In this document: positions 8,172 to 16,831 of the stretch, piece by piece
Layout of the letters: the number at the start of each line of letters is the position of its first letter
Position numbering within the stretch: position 1 is the stretch's first letter
Source: Cyanocohniella sp. LLY
GTDB lineage: Bacteria; Cyanobacteriota; Cyanobacteriia; Cyanobacteriales; Nostocaceae
Direction: 5' to 3'
DNA length: 50,428 bases
Assembly (NCBI GenBank): GCA_022241785.1
Contig: JAKOMP010000040.1
Span: forward strand, 1 to 50,428
Notes under the pieces: model-generated
Seen by the model: only the letters and a program-made list of their open reading frames with translations
Database searches by the model: none
Told to the model about the DNA's origin: nothing
Position numbers and translations under genes: made by a program

Positions 8172-8327
8172 TTAATTTTTTTTGAAAACATCCAGTGACT
8201 GCGCTAAATGATGAAATCTTGCTTTACCCATTACTAGCGGAATTATATAGTGTAAATCCTCTATTGTGAGGTCGCTGCTGATAGGTATGCGCCCCCAAAT
8301 CATCGGATTGATGTCTAGCCGCACCAT
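8172..8327 (-). pseudogene. Fragment of a plasmid pRiA4b ORF-3-like domain
   Basis: Fifty-one residues can be read from an ATG at 8325-8327 to a TAA at 8172-8174. The segment LDINPMIWGRIPISSDLTIE followed by DLHYIIPLVMG matches the N-terminal pattern of the pRiA4b ORF-3-like family (I-x-P-x-IWRR then tI-x-x-LH-x-iiq-x-xMGW). After the MG the family pattern is lost, and an in-frame stop lies just upstream of the ATG. The family is often mobile-element or plasmid associated. A degenerate remnant is the best reading. Confidence 0.5.
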
Positions 8328-8373
8328 TTTTAACTAGTAGATGATTTTTTATAAAAAATTGGCTATTATTTTC

Positions 8374-8946
8374 TCATTTTACCATGTTATGTACTTTATT
8401 TACTGAAAAAACATCGCTATTTGAAAACTCAGTTAATAACCATGATTCAAATTGTTGGATTAACTTAATTTCTTCTAAGTTAATACCAAATAATTTTCTT
8501 AAATAATTTATTGATTCATTTTTGTAAAGTTCAAAATCAATCTTATTAATACATTTAACTTTAAGTTTTTTACCGTATTGAAAACCTAAATCAAAAATTA
8601 GTAAATCTAATTCATGAAATTTATAAGGATGGGGATAAATAAATCTAGCAAAAAATTTGTATATCCATAAATGTATTTTTTTAATCTCTAAATCATTACC
8701 TATAGTAAATCCAATTACAAAAGCTTCATCTCGAAATGAAATTCCTCGCCCTAAGAGTATATGAATATAATCATGATGACGAAGGCAAATTTTTCCAGGT
8801 AAAGATAACGGACTTTCAGGATTTTCTAATAACCAAATAAAAAAAGGTATTTTTGTTTCTTGTGTACCAAATACAGCTGAATACACATCTTTTAGCTGAA
8901 GATGAGCTATAGGAGGCTGAAAATTTTCAGATAAATTAAAAGTCAT
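8374..8946 (-). CDS. Coq4-like protein
   Basis: The 190-residue protein contains HDYIHILLGRGISFRDE at residues 58-74, an exact HDxxH-x11-E pattern. That is the metal-binding signature of Coq4 proteins, which in ubiquinone-making organisms act in the quinone-head modification complex. Following segments (AFVIGFTIGND, DLLIFDLGFQYGKKLKVKCI, then a helical end) fit the family's all-helical fold. Cyanobacteria make plastoquinone, not ubiquinone, so the substrate is open. Base composition is markedly more AT-rich than the neighbouring genes, which may indicate acquisition. It stands alone next to remnants and a histidine kinase gene. Confidence 0.6.
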   Translation of the reverse strand: MTFNLSENFQPPIAHLQLKDVYSAVFGTQETKIPFFIWLLENPESPLSLPGKICLRHHDYIHILLGRGISFRDEAFVIGFTIGNDLEIKKIHLWIYKFFARFIYPHPYKFHELDLLIFDLGFQYGKKLKVKCINKIDFELYKNESINYLRKLFGINLEEIKLIQQFESWLLTEFSNSDVFSVNKVHNMVK

Positions 8947-9343
8947 TTATTTATATAGTATAAGTCTCAAAAAATATTTTAAAACTTAAAAACACAATTA
9001 ATTTATTAATAACTATTTTTTAATATGTTGTCTATGTTTTATCGTAAATTTATTGTAATTTTTGGTTTTCAACTAATAATTTATTGTAAAATTTAGTTTA
9101 TTAAAATTTAGGCAAATCCAAACAATAAATTATCTAACTTAGTGCATATAATCCATAGTGTCATCTCCATCTTTACAAGAGATTAGGATTTACGCACACC
9201 CTCTCTACGAATTCTTGATGTTCTACAGCCTTTGCAGGCCTTCTTGGCGGTACCCTGCGGGAAACCGCTTTGCTTTTAAGATAAATCAAGCTTTTTGGCT
9301 GATTACATCGGATTGCTAGAGGATATTCATGCTTATTCAGTAT
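8947..9343. other. AT-rich intergenic region with a repeat fragment
   Basis: No gene is visible. The first 200 bases are very AT-rich. Around 9225-9275 there is a fragment of the GGTACCCTGCGGGAAACCGC repeat family that also appears near 6655. The rest is unremarkable. Confidence 0.5.
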
Positions 9344-10987
9344 CTAATCTAGTATGCTAAATTTGTCTGACGAAATCTTAAAAGGTTTTGTTTTTACGGG
9401 AAGAGTAATTACAAATTCAGTACCCTCACCTAAATTTGAGTTAACCTGAATCATTCCTTTATGCTTATCTACTATAATTTGGTAACTAATAGATAATCCC
9501 AGCCCAGTACCTTTACCCACTGGTTTGGTAGTGAAAAAAGGATCAAATATTCTACTTTTTACTTTTTCTGTTATTCCTGAAGCATTATCTTTGATACTAA
9601 TAATTACATAGTCTTCATTTTTAACTTTAGTATGAATAGTAATAGAATTATTATAATTTTTATTTCCTGATTTTAAATATTCCATTTCTTTGTGACGTAA
9701 AGCATCTATAGCGTTACTTAAAATATTCATAAATACTTGGTTTAATTTGCCTGCATAACATTCAACTAAAGGCAAATTACCATAATATTTAAAAATTTGT
9801 ATTTCTTGATAACTATTGCTGCCTTTAAGATTATGCTGTAAAATTAATAATGTACTATTGATTCCTTCATGGATATTAACAGCTTTCATTTCTGCTTCAT
9901 CAAGACGTGAAAAGTTGCGTAAGGTCAGCACAATTTCACGAATACGTTCAGCCCCAATTTCCATTGAAGCTAAAAGTTTTGGCATATCATCAATAACAAA
10001 GTTAAAATCTATTTCATCAATAAAATTAGCGATCTTGGGATGATAAAAGCCTTCTTTTTGATATAGATTAATTAAATTAATTAATTGTTGAATATATTCT
10101 TTAAAGTGCATTAAGTTGCCATAAATAAAATTAACTGGGTTATTAATTTCATGAGCAACGCCAGCCACTAACTGCCCTAGTGAAGACATTTTTTCACTTT
10201 GAATAAGTTGGACTTGAGCGTTTTGTAATTCTTGTAGTGTTTGTTGTAATTCAATATTTTTTTGATTTAATCTTTCTGTCCTTGTGGCAACTTGTTTTTC
10301 TAAGGTAGAATTAGCTTCTGCCAAAGCAATTTGAGATATTTTTTTAGATGTTAAATATTTTTGTAATAAAGTTAATACTAAAAACCATGCGGGAATGAGA
10401 ATGATTAAACTTATGATAGATATTAAAAATGCCCAAAGCACTCTTTGGCGGTATTCACTCAATTTATACTGCAAAGCAAGTAAAATATTATGATTTCTTT
10501 TAGCCACACCATCAGCATAAATTTGTTTTTGGCGTTCATAATCTTGGCTAGATAATAAAATCTGTGCTGCATTTTTTTGATTATTTTTAACTAAATCAAA
10601 AGATTGATATTCTAATGCAACTAGTATTTGATTAGCGGCATCAATTTTTTTGGTATCTTTGTTTTGATATGCTGCGGGAGCTAATTTAATTGATTCTTTA
10701 ATAGCATCCTCAAGTTGAGGTTCAAATTGACGGTAGCGTTGCTCCCAATCTGAATTTCCTGTAGCAGCATTCATGCGAGCAGACATAGTTAAGACTTCAT
10801 CAAAATACGTAATTTTATCACTCAATATTTGTAGCTGAAATTCATGATTGATAATATTATTAAAATTGCCATAAGCTTGCCAATTCAGCCAAATTTGAGG
10901 CATAAATAATAATATCGTTAATATAACTGTTATGGCTATTACTTGAGAGGCTCCCAATTTGGGTTTATAAGGTAGATGCATTTTCAT
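9344..10987 (-). CDS. Membrane-bound sensor histidine kinase
   Basis: The 547-residue protein has two membrane helices (about 14-35 and 184-208) flanking a periplasmic helical sensor domain. A cytoplasmic coiled coil (220-268) follows, then the HisKA H-box VAHEINNPVNF with phosphoacceptor His279. The ATPase domain has an N-box (VFMNILSNAIDAL), the DNASGI G1 box and the GKGTGLGLSI G2 box. It would autophosphorylate and pass phosphate to a response regulator. None is encoded beside it, so it is an orphan kinase. The signal sensed is unknown. Composition is AT-rich like the Coq4-like gene. Confidence 0.92.
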   Translation of the reverse strand: MKMHLPYKPKLGASQVIAITVILTILLFMPQIWLNWQAYGNFNNIINHEFQLQILSDKITYFDEVLTMSARMNAATGNSDWEQRYRQFEPQLEDAIKESIKLAPAAYQNKDTKKIDAANQILVALEYQSFDLVKNNQKNAAQILLSSQDYERQKQIYADGVAKRNHNILLALQYKLSEYRQRVLWAFLISIISLIILIPAWFLVLTLLQKYLTSKKISQIALAEANSTLEKQVATRTERLNQKNIELQQTLQELQNAQVQLIQSEKMSSLGQLVAGVAHEINNPVNFIYGNLMHFKEYIQQLINLINLYQKEGFYHPKIANFIDEIDFNFVIDDMPKLLASMEIGAERIREIVLTLRNFSRLDEAEMKAVNIHEGINSTLLILQHNLKGSNSYQEIQIFKYYGNLPLVECYAGKLNQVFMNILSNAIDALRHKEMEYLKSGNKNYNNSITIHTKVKNEDYVIISIKDNASGITEKVKSRIFDPFFTTKPVGKGTGLGLSISYQIIVDKHKGMIQVNSNLGEGTEFVITLPVKTKPFKISSDKFSILD

Positions 10988-11886
10988 GGTGCAATTATGG
11001 ATAGTTTAAATGATAATTTAATATTGGGTATGGTTTCTGTGAATTCAATAAGTTGGAGAAAAGTAGAATTTTTTAAAATTTTGATATAAAGCTTTAAACG
11101 TTTAAAATAAAGGAACCTTTATAGACTATAAAAGCTTTTTTTATATTTATTGTCTACACTTAAAGAAAATAGTTTTTCTGTTCTTTATATTTCTCTAAAT
11201 CAGAATTAGTTATGATAAAATTTATCTAAGTCGGCAATCGTTAAAAATTTTATTTATGTATGATACAGAACTTTCATGTTTTTAAATAAGAAATATTATT
11301 TATTTCAATTAATATTAATAAGCTTTCCAAATAGTCACTTACTAAAATACTGCTGCTTGCCATTTAGCATGAGTCCTAAGGTTTCTCAATAACCTTGCTC
11401 AACTATGGTTTTTGAATAGCTGTAAGTTTTGTTACTAAAATAGCAAATAAAAATACTTGCTAAAGCCATGTTACTACCACTCAATTTTGATAGCCTCTAT
11501 ATTTAGTTTTCCCCAAAAGGTTAAAAAAATCTCAATCCAGTGCGAATAGAGCCTTTTGCATACGAATATGACTACAATAAAATCAAATTGCCTTTATTTA
11601 GTATGTCTGTGGTAACACGCTTTCCTTTCACAAGAGTGTGTTGGTCCGTGAAAATTTATGGCACCAAAGCAGGAATCCTGAGTAGGATACATAACGAATC
11701 GGTAAGAGGAAAATGTTGGGTCAACAGTTAGACAATGAAAAGCATCAGCTTGTCCCATCAAATTAGTCAGGATGAGAGTAGCTGCACATCCCGTAAGATT
11801 GCTATTTAGGCAGTTGACAGCGCCAAACTGAAACTACTAGAGTGACACTATTCATTGGCACACTCAAAACACATTAAGTTCAGTTT
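10988..11886. other. Long intergenic region upstream of psbQ
   Basis: About 900 bases hold no gene I can support. The first 500 bases are very AT-rich. From about 11610 the composition becomes more balanced, with an inverted pair near AACACGCT (11614) and AGTGTGTT (11634). A 63-codon frame at 11540-11731 has no ribosome binding site or recognisable sequence. The last 250 bases probably include the psbQ promoter and leader. A small RNA is possible but unproven. Confidence 0.4.
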
Positions 11887-12354
11887 ATGGCGCGTCAACG
11901 CTCAATTTTTTCATTGATTCTAGTATTATTAGCCACATTCCTCATCAGTTGTGGTGGCCCTAGCGTCGCAGTTGCACCTCCAACTTACACCGCAGTTCAA
12001 CTGGAGAGAATACAGGAATACGTTCCGGCAATTCAAACTGTGCGCGATCGCGCAGACGAACTGAAAACCCTAATCTACAAAAAGGATTGGATTGATGTAA
12101 GTAATTTTATCCACGGGCCTATGGCAGAAGCTAGGTTGAGTATGAGTTATGTTGCTCCTAACCTACTGCCCAATGACCAACCTACAGCACGTCAAATTAC
12201 ACGAGATTTGCTGGATCACCTGGTTAAAATCGATCAAGCTGCTGGTAAAGGTAATACTCAACTTGCCTTGAGTAACTACCAAGCCGCTGTTACAGACATT
12301 AACAAGTTTTTTCAACTGCTTCCTAGTATAAGTGCTGAGGCAGAGGCAAGTTAA
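11887..12354 (+). CDS. psbQ: Photosystem II lipoprotein PsbQ
   Basis: Cyanobacterial PsbQ is a lumenal lipoprotein of about 150 residues that stabilises the oxygen-evolving side of photosystem II. The signal peptide ends in a lipobox (LISC, lipidated Cys22). The mature part is a four-helix bundle with the family segments WIDVSNFIHGPMAE and LLDHLVKIDQAA. Its length (155) is normal. A hairpin follows the stop codon. It lies upstream of a TPM-domain gene. That is notable because a TPM-domain protein (Psb32) is linked to photosystem II, although adjacency alone proves nothing. Confidence 0.9.
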   Translation: MARQRSIFSLILVLLATFLISCGGPSVAVAPPTYTAVQLERIQEYVPAIQTVRDRADELKTLIYKKDWIDVSNFIHGPMAEARLSMSYVAPNLLPNDQPTARQITRDLLDHLVKIDQAAGKGNTQLALSNYQAAVTDINKFFQLLPSISAEAEAS

Positions 12355-12369
12355 GTACAAGTTAACATG

Positions 12370-12406
12370 GGTAGAGGGAAGCTTTTTTGCAGTTTTTCTC
12401 TCTACC
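12370..12406 (+). terminator. Hairpin after psbQ
   Basis: GGTAGAG (12370-12376) pairs with CTCTACC (12400-12406), and the stem can be extended inward by GGAA with TTTTC. It lies 15 bases after the psbQ stop codon. No strong T run follows, so it may be an mRNA-stabilising structure rather than a full terminator. Confidence 0.4.
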
Positions 12407-12509
12407 TCTAGATAAGTTGTGAAAAGAGAAGTTAGGGGCTAGGGACTAGAAGCTAGAGAAGATATTTCCTGCTTAGTTTACAGACGTTTGTCTGTTAGAG
12501 GCAAAAGCA

Positions 12510-13772
12510 ATGAAATTTAATTTACTTCAACCAAAACGCATTTTTTGGCTCGGTATATTTTCCTCAGCTATATTGAGTTTGCCCCTGTCTAGCATGGCTT
12601 TGACGGTTAAAGAAGTTCCTAATCCCCAACAGAGGTCTGGTGATTGGGTAACTGATATGGCAGGTATTCTCAGCGATGAGACAGAAGCCCAAATTAATCA
12701 GATGATTGCTGATTTAGAGGCGAAAAATGGTACGGAAATGGCTGTGGTCACAGTACCACAAACTGCCCCAGCAGCTTCTCCCAAGGAATTTGCTACTGAA
12801 TTATTCAACTATTGGGGAATTGGTAAAAAAGGACAAGATAATGGTGTATTGTTCTTAATTTCAGTAGGCGATCGCCGGGTAGAAATCGAGACTGGTTATG
12901 GTGTTGAGGCGATTTTACCTGATGCCAAAGTCGGTAATATTATCGATACCCAAATTATCCCGCGATTTAAACAAGGAGATTTTGAGGGTGGGACGCTGGC
13001 GGGAACGAAAGCGCTAGTAGTTGTTCTAACAGCTGATCCGGATCAGGTCAGTACTCTACCCACAACGGAAGTTACTGCGGATAACCCGAACTCATGGGGA
13101 GCATTACCTTTGGTAGCTGGGGGTGGATTATTTGCCATAGGAATAGGCACTGCTGTTTATCTTTTTAAACGCCCTCAGAAAATTTTGCTGCAACCAGAAG
13201 GGCATACACGTAAACAAAAAGGTAATTACAGTTTTTTGTGTGCTAATTGCCAACAGCCGATGGCAAAAATAGACGCAACCAAAGTTGACCCACATCTCAA
13301 TAGAGTAGAGAAAGTGGCACAAAATATAGGTAGTGTCGATTTTCAAGGTTGGCAGTGTCTTCATTGCAGCCAGCAGCCAACTGCTAAAGGATTTCATTTG
13401 GTTGCCCTAGAAAGCGATTCATCTGGATTTAGAAAGTGCCCACATTGTCAAGAATTGACTGTTATTCACACTGAAACAACAATTCAACAACCCACGCAAT
13501 ATCGTTCAGGAAAACGACTGATTGTCGATAAATGCCATAGTTGTACTTATTACCACGAAAAAGAAGAAAAAATTCCCCGCTTGCCTCCCCCACCTCCTCC
13601 CCCACCTTTACCTCCCAGACGCACTAGGGGTAGTGATAGCAATGGTAGTCTTGGCAGTGGTAGCTTTGGCGGTGGTAGCTTTGGTGGTGGTAGTTTTGGT
13701 GGTGGTAGTAGCGGTGGCGGTGGTTTTGGCGGTGGTAGTAGCGGCGGCGGTGGTAGCGGCGGGAGTTGGTAA
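12510..13772 (+). CDS. TPM-domain membrane protein with four CxxC knuckles and Gly/Ser-rich tail
   Basis: A signal peptide (1-30) is followed by a TPM domain (about 38-185, with DWVTDMAGILSDETEAQIN, FNYWGIGKKGQDNGVLFL and ETGYGVEAILPD). A membrane helix follows at 197-218. Four CxxC pairs come next (244/247, 283/286, 310/313, 342/345), which look like two zinc ribbons. The protein ends in a proline run and a Gly/Ser/Phe-repeat tail. Related proteins (YgcG, Psb32) act near membranes; Psb32 concerns photosystem II repair. The zinc ribbons would lie on the side opposite the TPM domain. The next gene, lemA, starts five bases after the stop, so the two are probably one operon. Confidence 0.85.
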   Translation: MKFNLLQPKRIFWLGIFSSAILSLPLSSMALTVKEVPNPQQRSGDWVTDMAGILSDETEAQINQMIADLEAKNGTEMAVVTVPQTAPAASPKEFATELFNYWGIGKKGQDNGVLFLISVGDRRVEIETGYGVEAILPDAKVGNIIDTQIIPRFKQGDFEGGTLAGTKALVVVLTADPDQVSTLPTTEVTADNPNSWGALPLVAGGGLFAIGIGTAVYLFKRPQKILLQPEGHTRKQKGNYSFLCANCQQPMAKIDATKVDPHLNRVEKVAQNIGSVDFQGWQCLHCSQQPTAKGFHLVALESDSSGFRKCPHCQELTVIHTETTIQQPTQYRSGKRLIVDKCHSCTYYHEKEEKIPRLPPPPPPPPLPPRRTRGSDSNGSLGSGSFGGGSFGGGSFGGGSSGGGGFGGGSSGGGGSGGSW

Positions 13773-13777
13773 ATGCT

Positions 13778-14533
13778 ATGAACAATCCACAACAGAGAAT
13801 TCCCGAAGAAATTGCCCCAGAGGTGTTGGAGTTAGCCTCCCGCTACTATGCTGATCACACTCAAAGTTACTCGACATCTGACTTAATTGCAGCTGGACAA
13901 GAAGTTGATATTCCTGTGGAGTTTATTCAGCAAGCAATTCAAGATGTCCAAGCAAAACACCAGCAACAACAAGCCGCACAAAGGCAATTAGCACATCTTC
14001 GTCAAAGATTACTCATCATTGGTGCAGGTGTAGTTGCAGCATTCGCTGTTTGGACTGGTTGGACTTACAACTCCATGCAAAGCAGTAGTAATAGAGTAGA
14101 TGCAGCCTGGGCGCAAGTAGAAAACCAACTCCAGCGACGTGCTGATTTGATACCCAATCTGGTAAATATCACCCAAGCATATGCCACACAAGAACAAGAG
14201 TTAGTTGCTTTATTGGAGCGATCGCGTCAAACTTATTTACAAGCAGATACTCCCGCAGAAAAAGCAGAGGCTACAACACAAGTCAATCAAGCAATTGATA
14301 GTTTTAGTAAATATGCAACTGCTAATCCTCAATTGCAATCTAGTCAGTTATTTACCAATCTTCAGTATGAGTTAACGGGTACAGAAAATCGCCTAGCTGT
14401 GGAACGGATGCGCTACAACCAAGCCGTACAAACCCATAACCAAAAAATTCAAAGTTTTCCCAACTTGTTGGTAGCTAATATGTTTGGCTTTGAAAAGCAA
14501 GAATTTTTCCCAGTGACAGGGGATTTTAAATAG
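13778..14533 (+). CDS. LemA family protein
   Basis: LemA proteins are small membrane proteins with a helical-bundle domain. Their exact role is unclear, and they are often encoded beside TPM/YgcG proteins as here. Residues 1-75 are a polar, Gln-rich cytoplasmic region not found in the short members. A membrane helix follows at about 84-102. The LemA core follows with NRVDAAWAQVENQLQRRADL and IPNLVN, and ends with FPNLLVANMFGF. I chose the ATG at 13778, five bases after the upstream stop, over a TTG four codons earlier. The length is about 251 residues. Confidence 0.88.
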   Translation: MNNPQQRIPEEIAPEVLELASRYYADHTQSYSTSDLIAAGQEVDIPVEFIQQAIQDVQAKHQQQQAAQRQLAHLRQRLLIIGAGVVAAFAVWTGWTYNSMQSSSNRVDAAWAQVENQLQRRADLIPNLVNITQAYATQEQELVALLERSRQTYLQADTPAEKAEATTQVNQAIDSFSKYATANPQLQSSQLFTNLQYELTGTENRLAVERMRYNQAVQTHNQKIQSFPNLLVANMFGFEKQEFFPVTGDFK

Positions 14534-14589
14534 ATTAAGGGGATGAGGGAGAATAAACTTGATCATCATCATATATAAAGTATATTCCC

Positions 14590-14624
14590 CTAGCCTCTAG
14601 CCTCTAGCCTCTAACCCCTAGTCT
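14590..14624. repeat. Heptamer short tandem repeat (CTAGCCT)n
   Basis: Three exact CTAGCCT heptamers (14590-14610) are followed by the degenerate units CTAACCC and CTAGTCT. This type of heptamer repeat is common in heterocystous cyanobacteria. It ends about 10 bases before the start codon of the next gene, so it lies within the leader region. Confidence 0.7.
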
Positions 14625-14633
14625 CAAAAAGAA

Positions 14634-15710
14634 ATGCATATAGTCATTATCGGTTGTGGTGTCGTAGGAGCTGCGATCGCCTATGAACTTAGCCAAGTCC
14701 AGAACCTCAAAATTACTGTAATTGACCGTCAACCACCCGCCCAAGCTTCTACAGGTGCAGCACTGGGGGTGTTAATGGGTGTCATTAGCCATAAAATCAA
14801 AGGCAGGGCTTGGCAGCGACGACAAACCAGCATCCAACGCTACGAAACCTTAATCCCTGAATTAGAGGCGATTACTAATCGTCAAATTCCTTTTAACCGT
14901 CAAGGTATTCTCAGTCTATTCGGGGAAGATGAAAATGTTGACGGGTGGGAAAATTTGGCAGCTATTCGCCATTCCCAAGGCTGGAAATTAGAAATTTGGG
15001 ACACAGCTAAACTCAAAACTTTTTGTCCCCAAGTCGATAACGCCCAAATTACGGGTGCTGTCTATTCTCCCCAAGACCGACAACTGAATCCAACTACGTT
15101 GACATTAGCTTTAGTTGAAGCAGCCCAACACAACGGGGTAACTTTTAAATTTGGTGTGAACGTTTCAAGTATCGAACCAGCTCATATAGAAACGACAGCA
15201 GGCAAAATTTTTGCTGATTGGATTGTTGTGTCTGCGGGATTGGGTTCGACATTACTAACAAACCAAACAATTAATATTCGTCCAGTTCTGGGACAAGCTA
15301 TACAAGTACGCCTAGAACAACCATTAGGCAATCCCGACTTTCAGCCGGTGGTGACTGGTAATGATGTGCATATTGTCCCTGTGGGGAATGGTAATTACTG
15401 GGTGGGTGCAACAGTGGAGTTCCCCGGTAATAGTGATGAAATTCCACCTAACCAAGAATTATTAAATCAAGTTTGGCAGCAAGCGATCGCCTTTTGTCCA
15501 AATTTAGCCACAGCAACCATTATCCGCACTTGGTCGGGTTTACGTCCCCGTCCAGAAAATCGCCCTGCGCCAGTCATTGACAAACTACCAGGCTTTAATA
15601 ACGTTTTGTTAGCTACCGGACACTACCGCAACGGGGTTTTACTAGCACCCGCAACAGCAGACGCAATTCGTGAGATGATAATTTTTAATGATATAAAACA
15701 TAGCCTTTGA
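14634..15710 (+). CDS. FAD-dependent amine/glycine oxidase-type oxidoreductase
   Basis: This 358-residue protein has the D-amino-acid/glycine oxidase (DAO) fold. The N-terminal FAD-binding motif GCGVVGAA is at residues 7-14, the acidic residue that ends the second strand (TVIDRQ) follows, and a SAGLGS segment lies near residue 200. The C-terminal RTWSGLRPRPENRPAPVI and TGHYRNGVLLAPATA segments are typical of ThiO and related enzymes. It may oxidise glycine or another small amine for thiazole synthesis or amino acid use. No thi gene is adjacent, so ThiO itself is not claimed. A heptamer repeat lies just upstream. Confidence 0.85.
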   Translation: MHIVIIGCGVVGAAIAYELSQVQNLKITVIDRQPPAQASTGAALGVLMGVISHKIKGRAWQRRQTSIQRYETLIPELEAITNRQIPFNRQGILSLFGEDENVDGWENLAAIRHSQGWKLEIWDTAKLKTFCPQVDNAQITGAVYSPQDRQLNPTTLTLALVEAAQHNGVTFKFGVNVSSIEPAHIETTAGKIFADWIVVSAGLGSTLLTNQTINIRPVLGQAIQVRLEQPLGNPDFQPVVTGNDVHIVPVGNGNYWVGATVEFPGNSDEIPPNQELLNQVWQQAIAFCPNLATATIIRTWSGLRPRPENRPAPVIDKLPGFNNVLLATGHYRNGVLLAPATADAIREMIIFNDIKHSL

Positions 15711-15759
15711 TAATTTTGGCTTTGAAAGCTGGGATAAGAAGAATCCATAGGAAAATAGC

Positions 15760-16608
15760 GTGTCTTTAACAGAACATAAAATCACAGTAGATTCTCTAGA
15801 ATGGTTTTATCGGGAGTCTGAACCTATTGGCAGAACAGATTTGCTGCCTGTAGTATTACTACACGGTTTAGTATCCCAGAGTTACAGTTGGCGTAATATT
15901 ATGCCTGCATTAGCTAGTCAGGGAACAAGAGCGATCGCACCCGATTGGATTGGTTATGGCTTTTCGGGAAAACCAGAAAAACGCGATTTTGCCTACACAC
16001 CTGATACATTTATTACTGCCTTAGAAAAATTTATCAACGCGTTAGAAATAGAGCGTTTTTCCTTAGTTGTCCAAGGATTTTTAGGTTCTGTAGGCTTACA
16101 ATATGCCTTGCGCCACCCTGAACAAATTGCCAACATCGCTATCTTAAATACACCAATTTCCACCACTGCCAAATTACCTTGGAAAATTAAACAAATGGGT
16201 TTGCCCTTGGCAGGTGAAATGATAACTCAAGACCCCTTACTAGTGGATCGAACCCTAGAAGGTGGTAGTCGCTACCGCATTGAAGATAAAGATTTGGATG
16301 TTTATCGCAAACCGTTTTTGAAAGCCTCTGTTACAGGGCGAAGTCTTCTGGCAACAATTCGCAATTTGCAACTTGACTCAGCAATGGCAGAAATTGAATC
16401 TGGCTTTCAACAATGGCAACAGCCAATTCTCATTCAGTGGGGTATGATTGATCCTTGGTTACCTATAGACGTAGCCGAAAAGTTTGCCAATTCTGTACCT
16501 GATGCCGAATTAATAAAACTTAATAACGTGGGGCATTATCCTCAAGAACATTACCACAAAACGATTTTAGAAGACCTGTTGCCATTTGTGCGCCGCACAG
16601 CAAGCTAA
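15760..16608 (+). CDS. Alpha/beta-hydrolase-fold protein lacking the nucleophile
   Basis: The 282-residue protein has the alpha/beta hydrolase fold: the oxyanion loop LLHGLVSQSYSW (33-44), DWIGYGFSGKP (62-72), a cap region, Asp in WGMIDPWLP, and His in NVGHYPQEH. The nucleophile elbow reads VVQGFLGSVGL (103-113). Aligned with haloalkane dehalogenases (VVQDWGG) or esterases (GHSxGG), the nucleophile position is Gly106 instead of Asp or Ser. It may be non-catalytic or use another mechanism. The start codon is GTG, 50 bases after the oxidoreductase gene, so the two may be co-transcribed. Confidence 0.82.
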   Translation: MSLTEHKITVDSLEWFYRESEPIGRTDLLPVVLLHGLVSQSYSWRNIMPALASQGTRAIAPDWIGYGFSGKPEKRDFAYTPDTFITALEKFINALEIERFSLVVQGFLGSVGLQYALRHPEQIANIAILNTPISTTAKLPWKIKQMGLPLAGEMITQDPLLVDRTLEGGSRYRIEDKDLDVYRKPFLKASVTGRSLLATIRNLQLDSAMAEIESGFQQWQQPILIQWGMIDPWLPIDVAEKFANSVPDAELIKLNNVGHYPQEHYHKTILEDLLPFVRRTAS

Positions 16609-16831
16609 TGCGTATATAAATCTGGCAAAAATCGATATTATAAACAAGAAGCCATACATAAAAGCAGAGAAACACCGATAAATTATTTGTGTTTCTTTAA
16701 CTTTAAATATGGTTAAGGTTAAGAAAATATGGTTTTGTGCCGGGTTTATAATAATATTTAAGACGGCATTTGTAAACTTTTTTATTACAACTAAAAAGGT
16801 ATCAAAACCACACTGATGGAGATTTGGGTTA

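Noticed and set aside
11540-11731. 63-codon open frame upstream of psbQ
   Set aside because: No ribosome binding site, no recognisable sequence, and it lies in a long AT-rich gap.
13522-13854. Open frames on both strands over the 3' end of the TPM gene
   Set aside because: They are made by the GGTGGTAGT-type codon repeat of the real gene read in other frames, giving Val/Ala and Pro/Leu runs.
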